Below, in pieces: positions 16,076 to 24,394 of a stretch of DNA of 64,000 nt (its first letter is position 1; the number at the start of each line of letters is the position of its first letter). The position numbers and the translations under genes were made by a program. The notes beneath the pieces are model-generated. The model was not told where the DNA came from. It saw nothing but the letters and a program-made list of their open reading frames with translations, and did not search any database. The stretch is taken from contig NZ_FOFN01000002.1 of assembly GCF_900111025.1 (NCBI RefSeq), forward strand, positions 434,001 to 498,000, read 5' to 3'. The DNA comes from Hyunsoonleella jejuensis (GTDB taxonomy: Bacteria > Bacteroidota > Bacteroidia > Flavobacteriales > Flavobacteriaceae).

Positions 16076-18157
16076 ATGAAATATCTATTTTTCCTATTCG
16101 TATTTAGCTCTTCTTTTATTTTTGCCAACCCTACAAATCCTACTAAATCTTCAGTAAAAGCAGTGACTGTTTTTGTGGACGGTGCTCAGGTTACAAGACA
16201 TTCAAAGATTAATTTGCCACAGGGAACAACTGAATTTTCGTTCACTAAGCTTTCGCCACATATTCAGGAAAACAGCATTCAGATCTCTGGGTTAAATGGT
16301 GCTTCTATCCTGTCTATAAATTACGCCATTAACCATATAAATAAACTTGACAAAACGGATGCTGTAACAAAATTTCAAAATGAAATGGATGCCATAAACG
16401 ATTCCATCAGAAAAGAGCAAGATTTAATGGAAGGTTATGAGCAAGAAATAAAAATTATTGAAGAAAACAGAAGATTAGGTAATGATAATCAAGTTGTTGA
16501 CTTAGAAAAACTAAAGAAATTTGCAGCATATTACAGAAAACGTATTACTGAATTGAAAGGTTTAATGCATCAATCTTTGAAAAAGAATAATGATTACAAA
16601 AAGCAAATTCAAGATATTAAAAACCAATTGGCAGAATTAAATGTGGATGACAAAATACAAACCGGAGAAATTAAAGTGAAACTGTCATCAAATACAACTA
16701 AACAGCTTAATTTGATAATAAAGTACAACGTCTCCAAGTCTGGATGGTTTCCAGTTTATGATTTAAAGGCAAAAGACATCAATAAACCGCTTGAATTAAA
16801 CTACAAAGCACATGTTTACCAAAATACTGGTGTAAGTTGGGACAATATAAAACTTACATTGTCTACAAACGATCCTAACACAAACAATTTAAAACCAAAC
16901 ATTGATACCAAATATCTAAACTTTGTAAGCAGGTATAGTAATTACAAATCTGAAAATGCCACCAAACGATACGACTTTAAGCACAATCCTTTTGTAAAAC
17001 ACATAACTGGTGTTATTACAGATGCAAGCGGTTTGCCATTACCTGGCGCCAATATTTTGATAAAAGGAACAACTATAGGAACAACTTCAGATTTTGATGG
17101 TAATTTTTCATTAGACGCTAAAGGTGGGGAAGCATTAGAAGTATCTTATCTTGGATATAGTTCTGAAACCATCCCTATCCATTCTAGCGTTATAAATGTA
17201 AGCTTACAAGAAGACGTTTCACAACTAGATGAAGTGGTTGTGGTTGGTTATGGCACAAGTAATTACAATACTATTTCTGGGAGTGTTGCAGGTATTTCTA
17301 GTTCATCTAATATAAAAATTAGAGGAGTGGGCTCTATAAAATCTAAAGGAGAACCATTGTATGTAATAGATGGGACACCAAGTAGTGCGGGTGATTTTAA
17401 GAAGATTGACCCAGATATGATTGTACATGTAGATGTTTTAAAAAACTCCGACGCTACAAATATATATGGCAGCAGAGCCTCAAATGGTGTAATTATAATC
17501 ACTACTAAAAAGGGAAGCTACACCTCTAATGGTGATATTATTTCTGAAGGCATAACAAATACAAATTTTGAAATTCAAAAATTAGCCACAATAGCATCTG
17601 ATGGTGATATTACCGTAATTGCAATTGATAATTTTGAGTTACCCGCTTCATTCACCTACTTTACAGCACCAGTAATTAATGAAAACGTATTTCTTACGGC
17701 AAAAATTGGAGATTGGCAAAAACTAAACTTATTACCGGGTGAAGCCAATATTTATTTTGAAGACAGCTATTCTGGTGTTACTGCCATTAACCCATATGCC
17801 AATACAGATAGCTTAACGGTGTCTTTAGGTATTGATCCCAATGTTATAGTTACCAGAAAATCGGTGAACGACTTTAAGAAAACTAATTTTATTGGAAATA
17901 ATAGAATAGTAGAGAAATCTTATAAGATTGAAATAAAAAACAATAAAACGTCTCCAGTTGATGTGGTGATAGTAGATAGAATTCCTGTAAGCCAAAATAA
18001 AGACATTAAAGTAGATGATATTGATTCTGGAAATTCTGATTATAATTCTAAGAAAGGTATTTTAAAGTGGAAAACTAAGATTAACTCAGGTAATTCTAAT
18101 ACTTATAAATTTGGCTATACTGTAAAATATCCTAAGTTTAGAAAGATTAATTTATAA
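16076..18157 (+). CDS. MuiA-type (DUF4140/DUF4139) protein with inserted carboxypeptidase-like and SusC plug segments
   Basis: This 693-residue secreted protein has a signal peptide ending near FIFAN (residue 18). Residues 27-125 match the DUF4140 N-terminal domain (VKAVTVFVDGAQVTR), and a coiled coil runs to about 205. The DUF4139 domain begins at about 208 and resumes after about 490 with the end FGYTVKYPKFRKINL. Between them, about 308-480, lies a foreign-looking module. It starts with a CarboxypepD-reg-like beta sandwich (ITGVITDASGLPLPGANILI, DFDGNFSL) and the TonB-box-like DEVVVVGYG. It ends with the SusC plug signature (GEPLYVIDGTPS, NIYGSRASNGVIIITTKKG). No beta-barrel follows. The function is unknown; MuiA was named for mucoidy inhibition. 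Confidence 0.85.
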   Translation: MKYLFFLFVFSSSFIFANPTNPTKSSVKAVTVFVDGAQVTRHSKINLPQGTTEFSFTKLSPHIQENSIQISGLNGASILSINYAINHINKLDKTDAVTKFQNEMDAINDSIRKEQDLMEGYEQEIKIIEENRRLGNDNQVVDLEKLKKFAAYYRKRITELKGLMHQSLKKNNDYKKQIQDIKNQLAELNVDDKIQTGEIKVKLSSNTTKQLNLIIKYNVSKSGWFPVYDLKAKDINKPLELNYKAHVYQNTGVSWDNIKLTLSTNDPNTNNLKPNIDTKYLNFVSRYSNYKSENATKRYDFKHNPFVKHITGVITDASGLPLPGANILIKGTTIGTTSDFDGNFSLDAKGGEALEVSYLGYSSETIPIHSSVINVSLQEDVSQLDEVVVVGYGTSNYNTISGSVAGISSSSNIKIRGVGSIKSKGEPLYVIDGTPSSAGDFKKIDPDMIVHVDVLKNSDATNIYGSRASNGVIIITTKKGSYTSNGDIISEGITNTNFEIQKLATIASDGDITVIAIDNFELPASFTYFTAPVINENVFLTAKIGDWQKLNLLPGEANIYFEDSYSGVTAINPYANTDSLTVSLGIDPNVIVTRKSVNDFKKTNFIGNNRIVEKSYKIEIKNNKTSPVDVVIVDRIPVSQNKDIKVDDIDSGNSDYNSKKGILKWKTKINSGNSNTYKFGYTVKYPKFRKINL

Positions 18158-18217
18158 AAACGATTACAAATTATTTAAAAGTGAGTATTTTAGAATTAGA
18201 ACTTATAACATTCTTCA

Positions 18218-18391
18218 ATGCTCACTTTTCTAAAAAAACTGAACAACTGGTTTAGAGATATTATGTTGGACGACGTGGATACCCTGTATGATGGACCTCT
18301 TCCATATCATAAACGTTTTGGTAAGAAAAAAGATCCTGTAACCAGAATTGAAAGTCGATTTAATGAACAGAGAAAGCAAAACAAAGGTTAA
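18218..18391 (+). CDS. Small basic hypothetical protein, 57 residues
   Basis: The ATG at 18218 opens a 57-codon frame beginning MLTFLKKLNNWFRDIMLDD and ending RKQNKG. It contains an amphipathic N-terminal helix, the segment VDTLYDGPLPYHKRFGKKK and a basic tail. Codon use looks like that of the neighbours, and the stop is 1 bp before the convergent DUF1704 gene. No RNA hairpin is needed to explain the stretch. I do not know the family. It could be a cytosolic or membrane-associated small protein. Confidence 0.6.
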   Translation: MLTFLKKLNNWFRDIMLDDVDTLYDGPLPYHKRFGKKKDPVTRIESRFNEQRKQNKG

Positions 18392-18392
18392 C

Positions 18393-19559
18393 CTACTTTA
18401 AACTCCGTAAAATAAAATCTACCTTTCTATTCGTGTTTTTATTTTCTGCAAAAGCGTCTGTAATGTGTTTTGGCGCAACTGCAAACCCTTTATCAATTAA
18501 AGATTGAATTTCATCTGCATAATCTAAAGACACTTTTCCGGTAAGCAACAAACTTAAATCCTTTCCAGAATGGTAATAATCATAGATTTTTTTAAGTCCG
18601 GATAAGTACAAATAATCTTTGGTAAAGCCTCCGCCACGGTGCGCCCTAAGCGTAATGTAAAATGCGCTTTCCCTGTCTAAATCATAATTATTATGCAACA
18701 TCCTAAAAGTTCTAGAGAAGGGATAGCCTTTTGCTAAACTATCCACAGCAATAACGCGGTATGCGAGTTCCTTTAATCGGGTAATGGTTAAATTATTACT
18801 CATATATTCTGAAAACACCGCTAGCCCTTCTTGTGTTTCTTCGTTATTTGGAAAGCCATGAGAAAATATTTTCAACGGATGCAGCAAACCATTCATAGTG
18901 GTCACCATATGCACCCCAATTTCATGATTGGTTAATACAGCAATTTCATTGTCCGAATAGGTATGATTGGTGTTTAGCACTAGAGTTTTAATGTTATTAA
19001 GCACCATAGCAATGGCCGAAATTTTATCGGAATACTCTATATGATAACTAAAATCGTATTTTTTGGAAAATTCTTTAAAAAACACCTCAGATGCCTCAGC
19101 GCTATATTTTGGTTGGAACTGTGCTACTTCCCTATTCTCGTCTTCAAAATGCAAAATAAACTTTGCATTTTCCACATCGTTTTCTGTTGGTGTACCAAAA
19201 CAGTGCAAACTATTAAAGTAAAAATCCTTGCCATTACCAATATTTTCAATGCACTGGATTAAACCTGAGTAGAAATAAATAATATCTTCGTACAAATCCC
19301 TAATTTCAGTATCCTCAATACATTCCAGTGGTTGTGTAAACAACTTTCTGTGAAGTTTAAACTTATCGAAATTAATGTTGGGATATTTAAAAACAGGATC
19401 GGTTAAGTATTTAGACGCAAAAAAACGCTCTTTTTCTTCTTCTATATTCGTAGGGTTCACATAGCTCAACAACTCGATTTGCTTCACGAGCATATCAATG
19501 TTTTTATCTATTTCTAATAGTGTTTTTGTACTTGTACTATTGTCAACCATCATTTTCAC
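18393..19559 (-). CDS. DUF1704/QEGLA-motif (MATCAP-like) zinc metallopeptidase family protein
   Basis: This is a 388-residue protein annotated in databases as 'flavohemoglobin expression-modulating QEGLA motif protein'. It shows the two hallmarks: the metal site HEIGVH (HExxxH, about residue 215) and TQEGLAVFSEY (about 241-251), where Glu is the likely third ligand. The same Pfam family includes the eukaryotic tubulin tyrosine carboxypeptidase MATCAP, so a carboxypeptidase acting on a peptide or amide-bonded metabolite is plausible. Its ATG overlaps the stop of the upstream amidohydrolase gene by 4 bp (19556-19559), implying translational coupling. It is the last gene of a five-gene run. Confidence 0.9.
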   Translation of the reverse strand: MKMMVDNSTSTKTLLEIDKNIDMLVKQIELLSYVNPTNIEEEKERFFASKYLTDPVFKYPNINFDKFKLHRKLFTQPLECIEDTEIRDLYEDIIYFYSGLIQCIENIGNGKDFYFNSLHCFGTPTENDVENAKFILHFEDENREVAQFQPKYSAEASEVFFKEFSKKYDFSYHIEYSDKISAIAMVLNNIKTLVLNTNHTYSDNEIAVLTNHEIGVHMVTTMNGLLHPLKIFSHGFPNNEETQEGLAVFSEYMSNNLTITRLKELAYRVIAVDSLAKGYPFSRTFRMLHNNYDLDRESAFYITLRAHRGGGFTKDYLYLSGLKKIYDYYHSGKDLSLLLTGKVSLDYADEIQSLIDKGFAVAPKHITDAFAENKNTNRKVDFILRSLK

Positions 19560-20386
19560 CCTTTAAATATGTTATAAACCGCTTCAGCATGCTTTGGGAT
19601 GCGAGTTTTTAAGGCTTCCTCCACAGTTGTAACGACTTCTGGAAATATAACTTGCTCGTATTCATCGCAATATACCTTTGCAATTTCGGTTGCCAAAACT
19701 AAGGTATTTTTAAAGGTTTTGGTAATGTATTTGAGAAAATAACCATTGCCCTGAAACGTATCATTGATTTTTGAAGTTGATTTAATACCATACGGCAACT
19801 CTATTTCAGATAAACTTTGTCGCCAATCTTCAATAACACTTCCAAATCGCTCATTGTCCACATTGCTTGTTCCTAAATTCCATGTTGGCACTTCCCTATC
19901 CCAACGCTTCCAATTGTAACTATGCATATCGTAAACCGTACAAAAGCCAAATTTTTGCTCTAAAGTACTTATGAGAGCATGCACCACTTTATAAAAATTT
20001 GCATGTTTGTTTAAACTTTTTGCTTTCATTTCTTCGGAAAGCGGTTTGTGCCACAATTGCTTTCCCCAAGCGGTTTCAAAAACAGCATCTTCGGGCGCTC
20101 GGTTTAAATCGTATTCAAAACGGGAATCGCAACCGGAAATTACAATAGGATGGTTTTGCACCATGGCTTTTGTTTCTGGATCTTCTTCGTACCAACGCTC
20201 GTATTCGGTATGAATACAATTATCCCATAGCTCTTTTCTAAATTGATGTCCGTCGTGAATCGCTGCACAGGCATATGGCACATATTCGTCAATTTTTATG
20301 GTAAACGAATAATCTGATGACACGGCTTCAAAGGTTTTTAAATTACATATATTATCTATAATTTCTTCTATTGTAAACCTTTCCAT
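19556..20386 (-). CDS. N-formylglutamate amidohydrolase family protein
   Basis: This is a 276-residue member of the N-formylglutamate amidohydrolase (HutG-type) family. Visible landmarks are YACAAIHDGHQFRKELW (about residues 33-49), SGCDSRFEYDLNRAPED (about 83-99) and YDMHSYNWKR (about 149-158), which carries a probable metal-binding His. No histidine-degradation genes are nearby. The neighbours are an ATP-grasp ligase and a DUF1704 peptidase, so it more likely hydrolyses an amide in that pathway than N-formylglutamate from histidine catabolism. It is coupled by overlap to the DUF1704 gene. Confidence 0.88.
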   Translation of the reverse strand: MERFTIEEIIDNICNLKTFEAVSSDYSFTIKIDEYVPYACAAIHDGHQFRKELWDNCIHTEYERWYEEDPETKAMVQNHPIVISGCDSRFEYDLNRAPEDAVFETAWGKQLWHKPLSEEMKAKSLNKHANFYKVVHALISTLEQKFGFCTVYDMHSYNWKRWDREVPTWNLGTSNVDNERFGSVIEDWRQSLSEIELPYGIKSTSKINDTFQGNGYFLKYITKTFKNTLVLATEIAKVYCDEYEQVIFPEVVTTVEEALKTRIPKHAEAVYNIFKG

Positions 20387-20428
20387 ATTTTCTTTTATTG
20401 CTTATCAATTATATTGAGTAAACCATTA

Positions 20429-20941
20429 CTATTTCTTACCCTCCTTTCTTATGTTCTGAGCAAAAAAGTTAATTATTTCCTGTTTTTCTTCAGAGTCATA
20501 TTTCAAAACATCTTCACCATTTTTATCAAATACCATTACAGAACAAAAAATATCATCAATGGTATTTTCTGCGCCAAATGCAGCTACACTATATCTTTTA
20601 TTATTACTAAGCAAATTGATGTTTTCCCAAATCAGTAATTCTACACTAGAATCTTCGAATATTAAAGACCTATGATACTTTCCATATTTATCATTCATTA
20701 TTGTTCTTGTGTACAAAGCACTCGCGCAACATTGATACCTAACTTCAGTACAAATGATAGTATCTCTTCCAGAAATAATTTTAAAATCAACTTCTTTTAT
20801 GTATGCAAAATCATTCTCATAATTTTTCACACATTGTTTACTTCTATTTTGCTTTAAAGCGTAGGGAGCACAACTAACAAAAAAAATCACTCCGATTTTG
20901 ATGAAAAACGATGGAAAAACACCCTTAAAAAACTTAACCAT
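20429..20941 (-). CDS. Hypothetical lipoprotein
   Basis: This is a 170-residue protein with a hydrophobic N-terminus and lipobox FFVSC (Cys about residue 24), followed by APYALKQNRSKQC. No acidic surface-export signal follows the Cys, so a periplasm-facing lipoprotein is likely. Several later cysteines (ICTEVRYQCCAS) could form disulfides. The family is not recognised. Its start overlaps the end of the sulfurtransferase gene by 8 bp, so it is translationally linked to that gene and probably co-expressed with the ATP-grasp/DUF1704 run. Confidence 0.75.
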   Translation of the reverse strand: MVKFFKGVFPSFFIKIGVIFFVSCAPYALKQNRSKQCVKNYENDFAYIKEVDFKIISGRDTIICTEVRYQCCASALYTRTIMNDKYGKYHRSLIFEDSSVELLIWENINLLSNNKRYSVAAFGAENTIDDIFCSVMVFDKNGEDVLKYDSEEKQEIINFFAQNIRKEGKK

Positions 20942-22088
20942 CCTTTAAAATGCGTTTCAAATTTGAATACACGGCTTTTTCCATTTCAGCAAAATCGCCA
21001 TCAGCAAAAGCCATCAATTTTATATCTGCAAATAAATCCGCTAAATCGTTTCTAAAGTAATCATGAGCTTCAACAGCTTCTATGATATTTTGAATGTTTT
21101 GGTAATCATTATCCTTTTCAAATTTTGGGTAAACGCGGTTAAATACATCCTTGTTTACACGACTTAAAATATAATCTTTCTCTTCTTTGGATTCATTTAA
21201 ATCTGAATGTGACACATACATAAGAATGTAAGCCAATAATTCATCTTTCGTCCATGTTTTAGGTTGTTGCATATCTCCTGAAGTTAAAGTTCCATATTCT
21301 GTCCACGAGCCATCGTATACTGAAATGTTAGTATACCCTGAAATTTCTGCACCCAATGCTAATACACAGGCAGTAATTCCTGAACCACAAGAAAACACCA
21401 ACGGATCATCTTGTTCTGCTAGCATATAAAACGCTTTGGCAATTTCTTTTTTTGATTTAAATGTTCCATTTTCAAGTAAATCGGTAAACGGTAAATTTAC
21501 AGAATTTGGAATGGTACCTCGCCTTAAATCTGCTCTAGGTTCCGAGACTTCACAATTGAATCTGGCCGAAGAACGCGCATCTATTATTTTATGTGTCTTT
21601 AATTTTGAAGCTTTTTGAATATCATCAAAAAACAACATATAATTTGGTTGTAATCTGGCTGTAAAATCTCCTTTTTCACCATTATACGCGCTCATATATT
21701 CGGTTGGGAAATTATGTTTCTGCCATTCAGGAAATCCACCATCCAAAACAGCTACATTATTACACCCAAATGCTTTAAACAACCACCACACCCTAGCACT
21801 AGAGTAAATGCCTTTATCATCGTAAACCACAATAGCGCTATCATTATTAATACCTAAATTCTGAGCTTCTTTTTGAAATTGAATTTCCGAAGGAAAAGCA
21901 CTAGGAAACGTATTAGACGTATCACTAAATTTGTGCTTGATATCGAAAAAGCGTGCCTTAGGAATTTGTAACAACATTGCATCAAAAGTTTTGGCAATAG
22001 TGCCATCTAATACAATTAGATTTTCGGCTTCTAAATGTTCATGAAGCCATTTAGCGGAAACTAGCGGCGATGTTAGTGTGATGTTCAT
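20934..22088 (-). CDS. Two-domain sulfurtransferase (rhodanese) with C-terminal TerB-like domain
   Basis: This 384-residue protein has an inactive rhodanese domain (about 5-130; VVYDDKGIYSSARVWW, VLDGGFPEW). A catalytic rhodanese domain follows (about 155-275), with KIIDARSSARF and the loop VFSCGSGITACV, whose Cys (about 233) takes the sulfane sulfur. CGSG[VI]T is the form seen in 3-mercaptopyruvate sulfurtransferases. Residues about 285-384 are an extra helical domain beginning WTKDELLAYILMYVSHSD. It resembles the TerB-like helical bundles that flavobacteria also have as separate small proteins. The usual family length is about 280. The fusion links sulfur transfer to an unknown partner function. 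Confidence 0.88.
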   Translation of the reverse strand: MNITLTSPLVSAKWLHEHLEAENLIVLDGTIAKTFDAMLLQIPKARFFDIKHKFSDTSNTFPSAFPSEIQFQKEAQNLGINNDSAIVVYDDKGIYSSARVWWLFKAFGCNNVAVLDGGFPEWQKHNFPTEYMSAYNGEKGDFTARLQPNYMLFFDDIQKASKLKTHKIIDARSSARFNCEVSEPRADLRRGTIPNSVNLPFTDLLENGTFKSKKEIAKAFYMLAEQDDPLVFSCGSGITACVLALGAEISGYTNISVYDGSWTEYGTLTSGDMQQPKTWTKDELLAYILMYVSHSDLNESKEEKDYILSRVNKDVFNRVYPKFEKDNDYQNIQNIIEAVEAHDYFRNDLADLFADIKLMAFADGDFAEMEKAVYSNLKRILKDG

Positions 22089-22195
22089 AATGCGTAAACT
22101 GGTAATCTTAAAGCTAAATTATGAGATGTCTCAATCATGCCTCACTTCGACATATAAAAATAATGATGTACTGAAAACTGAGACTGATAGCTGAA

Positions 22196-23233
22196 TTAAG
22201 CATCTTCAACTGCCTTACGCAGTCGCGTACGTCTATCAAAAGCCTGAAGTTTGTCAACCACTTTCATTTCTAAAAAGTCAATCACCTTCTCCTCTATTTT
22301 AGTTTTTAATTTGTACACTTTATTAATATATGTAATACCACCGGGAGACATTACATTAACCTCAACCAGCTTTCCACCAATCACGTCAATCCCTACAAAA
22401 TAAAGGCCATCGTTTACTAATTTAGGCCCAATTTGCTTACAGAGCGCCTTTTCTTCTTTAGTTAAGGAATGTCTTTCCACACTGCCACCTGCAGATACGT
22501 TAGAACGGTGGTCGTCATTTCCTGGAACACGTTTCATGGCACCAACAGGTTCTCCGTTTAAAAGTAAAATGCGCACATCGCCCTGATCTGCGCCTTCAAT
22601 ATAATCTTGCAGAATCACATAACTGGACGTGCCATCACTATTAGTTATATAGAAATCGAGTAACGAATTAATATTACTCATAGCCGATTTTTCAATAAGG
22701 ATAACACCAGAACCACCAAAACCATTTAGTGGTTTCAAAATCATTTTATCTGCTTTAGATTCTTTAATCTGCTTTATTAAATAACGTTTGCTTTTCGATA
22801 CATGAGTAGCCGGAATTATGTTACTATGCGCATCGCCAAAAGCAGCCGTATACAATTTATTATTAGCTTCTCGCATGCCCTCCAAAGAATTCATAATAAA
22901 CACATCATCCTTTACAGAATCTAAAAAGTTTAACATAATAGGGTCTAGAGGCGGGTTAGCCCTAAAAAATATGACATCAAAACCCGCAAGCGGCAACATT
23001 TCCTCTCTTATTTCTGCTTTATTGTAAAACGACTTTAAGGATGATGGCGTTTTTTCCATTCGGTTAATTACTTTACAATTTGCAGTTGTTACGCTATTTC
23101 GAATCGTTAAATCCTCTGGGATACACATGGCAACACCGTGATTACGCTTTACACATTCTTTAATTAATGCAAGCGTAGTATCATTTTCAGGGTCAATATC
23201 CTTCCATGGATACATTATAAAACAAATATTCAT
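22196..23233 (-). CDS. GshB-like ATP-grasp ligase
   Basis: This is a 345-residue ATP-grasp protein like prokaryotic glutathione synthetase. The N-domain has FIMYPWKDIDPENDTT and VIFFRANPPLD. The ATP-grasp core has MILKPLNGFGGSGVILI, ILQDYIEGADQGDVRILL and LVEVNVMSPGG, covering the nucleotide and Mg2+ sites. It would join a carboxylate to an amine with ATP hydrolysis. I start it at ATG 23233. The longer frame to 23353 adds 40 basic residues with no family match, and a -7-like element (TAAATTTA) lies between. With bshB1 in this genome and no gshA seen here, glutathione itself is doubtful as product. It heads the run that ends with the DUF1704 peptidase. Confidence 0.87.
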   Translation of the reverse strand: MNICFIMYPWKDIDPENDTTLALIKECVKRNHGVAMCIPEDLTIRNSVTTANCKVINRMEKTPSSLKSFYNKAEIREEMLPLAGFDVIFFRANPPLDPIMLNFLDSVKDDVFIMNSLEGMREANNKLYTAAFGDAHSNIIPATHVSKSKRYLIKQIKESKADKMILKPLNGFGGSGVILIEKSAMSNINSLLDFYITNSDGTSSYVILQDYIEGADQGDVRILLLNGEPVGAMKRVPGNDDHRSNVSAGGSVERHSLTKEEKALCKQIGPKLVNDGLYFVGIDVIGGKLVEVNVMSPGGITYINKVYKLKTKIEEKVIDFLEMKVVDKLQAFDRRTRLRKAVEDA

Positions 23234-23254
23234 TTTCTGTTTTTTGGTTTGACC

Positions 23255-23262
23255 TAAATTTA
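23255..23262 (-). promoter_or_regulatory. Candidate -7 element of ATP-grasp operon
   Basis: TAAATTTA on the minus strand is one base from TAnnTTTG and lies 22 bp upstream of ATG 23233. A TTTTGTG box lies about 20 bp further upstream as a possible -33 element. Confidence 0.4.
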
Positions 23263-23444
23263 AAGGATTTTTAGAACACCCACAAAACTCTTTAGATTTC
23301 TTTTTTGCGTTAACAAAAGGGTTTTGCCGTACTAAGCGCAGTCTAGATAACAAGTACTCAACGTAAATTCGATGATGTTACAGTTAACGGCAACAGCGTT
23401 AGTAAACGTTTTCAAGGTGGAAACAGAAGAATACAATCTAAAAC

Positions 23445-23462
23445 GCCCACTTTACAGTGGGC
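23445..23462 (-). terminator. Terminator after DUF4870 gene
   Basis: GCCCAC and GTGGGC form a 6-bp GC-rich stem with a 6-nt loop. It is followed on the minus strand by GTTTTAG and lies 28 bp past the stop at 23490. Confidence 0.65.
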
Positions 23463-23489
23463 ATTTTGTTTATCTCAAAAGTATTCTAA

Positions 23490-23831
23490 CTAACTAATAA
23501 AATTAAGAGATAAAGGGTATTTTGGGGTTTCTCCTTTGTTAGCCCTTATAGCATTTACAATGGGGAATATTATCGAGATAATTCCTAACACTATTAAACC
23601 AACAATACCCAAACCAAACAACAAGATTAATGGGATACATAATAAACAGTAAACTATTAAGCTTAACTGAAAATTAATGATGTTTTTACCATGTTCGTCC
23701 ATTTGATATACTTTTTCTTTTTGGGTTGCCCATAGAATTAGCGGAACAATTAAGCTGCCAAAACCTATAACCAACGATATAAGTTGAGCTAAATGGGTTA
23801 TAACTATTAATTGATTGTCTTGTCTTTTCAT
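23490..23831 (-). CDS. DUF4870 domain-containing membrane protein
   Basis: This is a 113-residue protein with three to four membrane helices. The start MKRQDNQLIVITHLAQLIS, the central YQMDEHGKNIINFQLS and the end IVNAIRANKGETPKYPLSL are the conserved landmarks of DUF4870 (Tic20-like fold). The molecular role is not established. It is a single gene with its own terminator. The gap from 23234 to 23444 upstream of its terminator holds no gene that I can support. Confidence 0.88.
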   Translation of the reverse strand: MKRQDNQLIVITHLAQLISLVIGFGSLIVPLILWATQKEKVYQMDEHGKNIINFQLSLIVYCLLCIPLILLFGLGIVGLIVLGIISIIFPIVNAIRANKGETPKYPLSLNFIS

Positions 23832-23921
23832 GATGGTATTGTAATGATTGATTGATACATATACGACGCATCATAAAGCTAAATGTTACAGATTTTTAAT
23901 AAAAAATGATTGTAGTTATTC

Positions 23922-24377
23922 TTATTTCTGTTTTCCATGGTTTTTTTGATAATGCGCTTCAAACCAATCTGGTTTTTCCAATTCGTTATCATACATATAA
24001 TCACCTATTTTTTCAATCACAGATTCAGGATATGCCATTTTAGACATCACTCCGAATCGCGAAACTGCCCCAAACATTATGGCATTATCTTTAGTTGGGT
24101 GCTTTATGAAGTTTTTAATATTAGATATAAATTGTTCTTTTGTATCACTTTCCATTGCATAACGTCTTTTAACAGCCTCCATTGGAGGTGCAAGTCTTTT
24201 ATCTTCGGCAGTGGTTGCATCATGACAAATATAACAGTGTACCTTCATCAGTTTTTTACCAGGATGAGTTTGTTCTATTTTTACAGCTGGTTTTGATGCT
24301 ATCTCATAGCGTTGTTTTTTCTCGGTATTGCAGCTAAAGGCTAAAAAGAACGTGCAAACTATTACAACTAGTTTCAT
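23922..24377 (-). CDS. Mono-heme c-type cytochrome lipoprotein
   Basis: This is a 151-residue protein with a signal peptide and lipobox AFSC (Cys 16). The single heme-attachment motif is CYICH (about residues 48-52), and a candidate axial Met lies in VMSKMAYPE (about 113). The fold appears to be a small class I cytochrome c. It would be anchored in the periplasm or outer membrane and act as an electron carrier. It follows the universal stress protein gene by 17 bp and is probably co-transcribed with it. This suggests a link to low-oxygen or respiratory stress, which is inference. Confidence 0.85.
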   Translation of the reverse strand: MKLVVIVCTFFLAFSCNTEKKQRYEIASKPAVKIEQTHPGKKLMKVHCYICHDATTAEDKRLAPPMEAVKRRYAMESDTKEQFISNIKNFIKHPTKDNAIMFGAVSRFGVMSKMAYPESVIEKIGDYMYDNELEKPDWFEAHYQKNHGKQK

Positions 24378-24394
24378 TTTATGTTATTTTAAAA

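Noticed and set aside
23234..23353. N-terminal extension of the ATP-grasp ORF
   Set aside because: The 40 added residues are basic and Cys-containing with no GshB likeness, and a -7-like element lies inside.
23352..23444. Short open frame reading ITSTQRKFDDVTVNGNSV..., resembling a gene remnant
   Set aside because: Too short, no start codon in frame and no family that I recognise; it ends near a terminator of the opposite strand.
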